Below, in pieces: positions 38,494-41,561 of a stretch of DNA of 41,561 nucleotides. Position numbers and translations under genes: made by a program. Source of the DNA: Fusobacteriia bacterium 4572_74 (GTDB lineage: Bacteria > Fusobacteriota > Fusobacteriia > Fusobacteriales > Fusobacteriaceae); the NCBI GenBank assembly GCA_002084825.1, contig NBMF01000025.1:1-41561 (forward strand). Reading direction: 5' to 3'. Position 1 is the first letter of the stretch; the number at the start of each line of letters is the position of its first letter. Below the pieces are notes generated by a model. That model was given only the letters and a program-made list of their open reading frames with translations, was not told where the DNA came from and ran no database searches.

Positions 38494-41400
38494 GTGAACA
38501 ATAAGATTATTATTAAAGGAGCACGTGAACATAACCTTAAAAATATAAATTTAGAGATACCAAAATATAAATTTGTAGTTATTACAGGAGTGAGTGGCAG
38601 TGGAAAATCCTCCCTTGCCTTTGATACAATATATTCTGAAGGGCAGAGAAGATATGTAGAAAGTTTATCAGCTTATGCCAGGCAATTTATCGGACAGATG
38701 ACAAAACCTGATTTAGATAGTATAGAGGGATTGTCTCCAGCAATTTCAATTGAACAGAAAACAACCAACAAAAATCCAAGATCTATAGTGGGAACAATGA
38801 CTGAAGTATATGACTATATGAGGTTACTCTACGCTCATATTGGGATAGCATACTGTCCAATATGTAATTCTCCAGTAGAAAAACAAAGTGTAGATGAGAT
38901 TGTAGATACTATTATGGGAAAAGGAGAGTTAGGAGATAAACTCCTCCTCCTGTCACCTGTTATAAAAGATAAGAAAGGTACCCACAAAAATCTATTTATC
39001 AATTTAGTAAAAAAAGGATTTGTAAGGGCTAGGATAGATGGTGAGATCCTATATCTAGAAGATGATATAGATTTAGATAAAAATAAAAAACATGATATAG
39101 AGGTTGTTATAGACAGACTTATAATAAAAAAAGAAACTGAATTTTTAACTCGATTGACAGATGGAATAGAGAGTTCTATAGGATTATCAGAAGGCAGAGT
39201 TATAGCCAATATAAATGGTATAGATCATTCTTATAGTGAAAATTTCACCTGTCCCAATCATGAAAATATAGAGATACCTGATATTAACCCCAGATTATTT
39301 TCTTTTAATGCTCCCTATGGGGCTTGTCCAGAGTGTAATGGATTAGGGAAAAAATTAGAGGTTGATGAAAATAAGCTGATCATAGATGAAAAAAAATCCA
39401 TTAATGATGGGGGGCTATATATACCAGGGGCTTCAAGTACCAAGGGATATGTATGGACAATATTTTCTGCCATGGCAAAAGCTTTTAAGATAGATTTAGA
39501 TAAACCATTAAAAAAACTGACAAAAAAAGAAAAAAATATTATATTTTATGGGAGTTCTGGAAAAAAATTTAAAGTTGACTACATTGGACGGGAATTTAAC
39601 TATAATGGGATGAAAACTTTTGAAGGGATAGTGAAAAATCTAGAAAGAAGATACTACGAAACGGGTTCTGAATCTACAAAAGATGAGATAGAAAATAAAT
39701 ATATGATGCGTAGAACCTGTAACAGCTGTCATGGGAAGAGACTCAGAGAGGAAGTGTTGTCCATTACAATTAATAAGATGAATATTATGGATGTGAGTTT
39801 TTTAAGTATAAAGGATTGTTTAGTATTTTTTAATGGGCTTATTCTAAATCCTAAGGAAGAGATTATTTCCAAAGATATATTAAAAGAAATAAAAGAACGT
39901 CTCAACTTCATGATAAATGTAGGTTTAGATTATCTGAGCCTTGCCCGTGAGACAAGAACCCTGTCTGGAGGAGAATCTCAAAGAATTAGGCTAGCTACTC
40001 AGATTGGAAGTGGATTGACAGGGGTACTTTATGTACTCGATGAACCTAGTATAGGTCTACATCAGAGGGACAATGATAAATTATTGAAGACTCTCAATAG
40101 ACTTAAAGAATTAGGTAATACTTTGATAGTTGTAGAACATGATGAGGAAACTATGATGCAGTCGGATTATATTTTTGATTTAGGACCTGGAGCTGGAAGA
40201 TTTGGAGGAGAAATAGTAGCAAAAGGAACTCCTAAACAAATTATGAAATCTAAAAAATCCCTGACTGGAAAATATTTAAAGGGGGAGATTGGTATAGAAG
40301 TTCCACTAAAAAGGCGTAAATCTAAAGAATATTTGGAGATACTAGGAGCTTCTGGAAATAATCTAAAAGATGTAGATGTGAAGATACCACTAGGAATAAT
40401 GACAGCTATTACAGGAGTCAGTGGAAGTGGGAAGTCCACCTTAATCAATCAAACCCTGTACCCCATATTATTCAACAGTTTGAATAAAGGGAAGTTATAT
40501 CCATTGAATTATAAAAAAATAAAGGGTTTAGATTACCTAAATAAAGTTATAGACATAAATCAAAGTCCTATTGGACGAACTCCTAGATCAAATACGGCTA
40601 CTTATACCAAGATGTTTGATGATATTCGTGGAATATTTACTGAAACTCGTGAAGCTAAACTTCGGGGATATCAAAAAGGGAGGTTTTCATTTAATGTTAA
40701 AGGAGGCCGGTGTGAAGCCTGCCAAGGTGCTGGAATCATAAAAATTGAGATGAACTTCTTGCCAGATGTATATGTAGAGTGTGAAGTGTGTAAGGGGAAA
40801 AGGTATAATCGTGAAACTTTGGAGATAGTGTATAAAGGGAAAAATATATCTGAAATTTTGGGCCTCAGTGTAGGAGAGGCTTATGATTTTTTTAATAAAA
40901 TTCCATCTCTAGAAAGAAGATTGAAGGTACTTATAGATGTAGGATTAGATTATATAAAATTAGGGCAGCCTGCTACTACTCTGTCTGGAGGAGAAGCTCA
41001 AAGGATAAAACTAGCAACAGAACTGTCTAAAATGAGTAGAGGGCATACAATATATATATTAGACGAACCTACTACAGGGCTTCATTTTGAAGATATAAGA
41101 AAATTATTGGAAGTTTTGAATAGATTGGTGGATAAAGAAAATAGTGTAATTATAATTGAACATAATCTAGATGTAGTAAAAATAGCGGATTATGTTATAG
41201 ATATTGGTCCTGAAGGAGGAGACGGTGGCGGTGAGATCATAGCCACAGGGACACCTGAGGAAATAATAAACTTTGAAAATTCTTATACTGGAAAATATTT
41301 AAAAAAATTAGCAACTGATACAGGATGTACTGAGGTACAAGTAGCTATATTAACTGAGAGAATCAATCACTTAACTGATCATTTAAGAACTAACAAGAAG

Positions 41401-41526
41401 GATCATCATTCTAGATTAGGATTAATGAAAATGGTTGGTAAAAGAAGAAGATTATTAGACTACATGATCAAGAAAGATTTAGATGGTTACAGAACATTAA
41501 TCTCTAAATTAGGAATCAGAAAGTAA
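38494..41526 (+). CDS. uvrA: UvrA excinuclease subunit fused in frame to N-terminally truncated ribosomal protein S15
   Basis: Residues to ~...[18 protein letters not shown] are UvrA ([36 protein letters not shown]). The rest, [70 protein letters not shown], is S15 without ~20 N-terminal residues. GTG start after AAGGAGG. Confidence 0.92.
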   Translation: MNNKIIIKGAREHNLKNINLEIPKYKFVVITGVSGSGKSSLAFDTIYSEGQRRYVESLSAYARQFIGQMTKPDLDSIEGLSPAISIEQKTTNKNPRSIVGTMTEVYDYMRLLYAHIGIAYCPICNSPVEKQSVDEIVDTIMGKGELGDKLLLLSPVIKDKKGTHKNLFINLVKKGFVRARIDGEILYLEDDIDLDKNKKHDIEVVIDRLIIKKETEFLTRLTDGIESSIGLSEGRVIANINGIDHSYSENFTCPNHENIEIPDINPRLFSFNAPYGACPECNGLGKKLEVDENKLIIDEKKSINDGGLYIPGASSTKGYVWTIFSAMAKAFKIDLDKPLKKLTKKEKNIIFYGSSGKKFKVDYIGREFNYNGMKTFEGIVKNLERRYYETGSESTKDEIENKYMMRRTCNSCHGKRLREEVLSITINKMNIMDVSFLSIKDCLVFFNGLILNPKEEIISKDILKEIKERLNFMINVGLDYLSLARETRTLSGGESQRIRLATQIGSGLTGVLYVLDEPSIGLHQRDNDKLLKTLNRLKELGNTLIVVEHDEETMMQSDYIFDLGPGAGRFGGEIVAKGTPKQIMKSKKSLTGKYLKGEIGIEVPLKRRKSKEYLEILGASGNNLKDVDVKIPLGIMTAITGVSGSGKSTLINQTLYPILFNSLNKGKLYPLNYKKIKGLDYLNKVIDINQSPIGRTPRSNTATYTKMFDDIRGIFTETREAKLRGYQKGRFSFNVKGGRCEACQGAGIIKIEMNFLPDVYVECEVCKGKRYNRETLEIVYKGKNISEILGLSVGEAYDFFNKIPSLERRLKVLIDVGLDYIKLGQPATTLSGGEAQRIKLATELSKMSRGHTIYILDEPTTGLHFEDIRKLLEVLNRLVDKENSVIIIEHNLDVVKIADYVIDIGPEGGDGGGEIIATGTPEEIINFENSYTGKYLKKLATDTGCTEVQVAILTERINHLTDHLRTNKKDHHSRLGLMKMVGKRRRLLDYMIKKDLDGYRTLISKLGIRK

Positions 41527-41532
41527 TTAATT

Positions 41533-41559
41533 AGACAGGCCTTGGGCCTGTCTTTTTTT
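41533..41559 (+). terminator. Terminator after the S15 segment
   Basis: AGACAGGCC-TTG-GGCCTGTCTTTTTTT. Confidence 0.92.
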
Positions 41560-41561
41560 AT

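Noticed and set aside
1-41561. CRISPR array, toxin-antitoxin, phage-defence or retron system
   Set aside because: No spaced direct-repeat array, Cas, reverse transcriptase, transposase or recognisable defence genes on either strand.

Overview
AT-rich, low-GC bacterial chromosome segment. The gene content suggests a Fusobacteriota member (Propionigenium/Ilyobacter/Psychrilyobacter-like); this is inference, as no search was possible. Most of it is ordinary housekeeping DNA: alr, rocF-like arginase, ornithine-racemase-like gene, nhaC, LytS/LytTR two-component pair plus CstA-type transporter, trpS, recG, proS, rnhA with tandem N-terminal domains, rpmE, upp, two ttcA-like genes, ruvA, RluA-type pseudouridine synthase, trkH/trkA, cdd, deoD, deoB and uvrA. 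I found no CRISPR array, transposase, prophage, rRNA or tRNA. The most striking signal is a series of small structural lesions: a 14-bp tandem duplication that frameshifts alr; a 54-bp tandem duplication over the trpS start; a deletion removing the motif-VI region of recG; a deletion inside a deoxynucleoside kinase; a frameshifted isoprenoid-synthase-like gene; a few gene remnants; and an in-frame fusion of uvrA to an rpsO (S15) gene lacking its N-terminus. These could be real genome decay or slippage, or assembly error, and only reads can decide. Other points of interest are a TetR-type regulator with a degenerate GGDEF-like C-terminus, three ~20-21 bp phased direct repeats upstream of cstA, a hairpin plus T-run in the trpS leader, a 47-aa membrane ORF between orr and nhaC, and degenerate ACAGAG/TCTGTG intergenic repeats. 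I did not find a convincing new multi-gene system.
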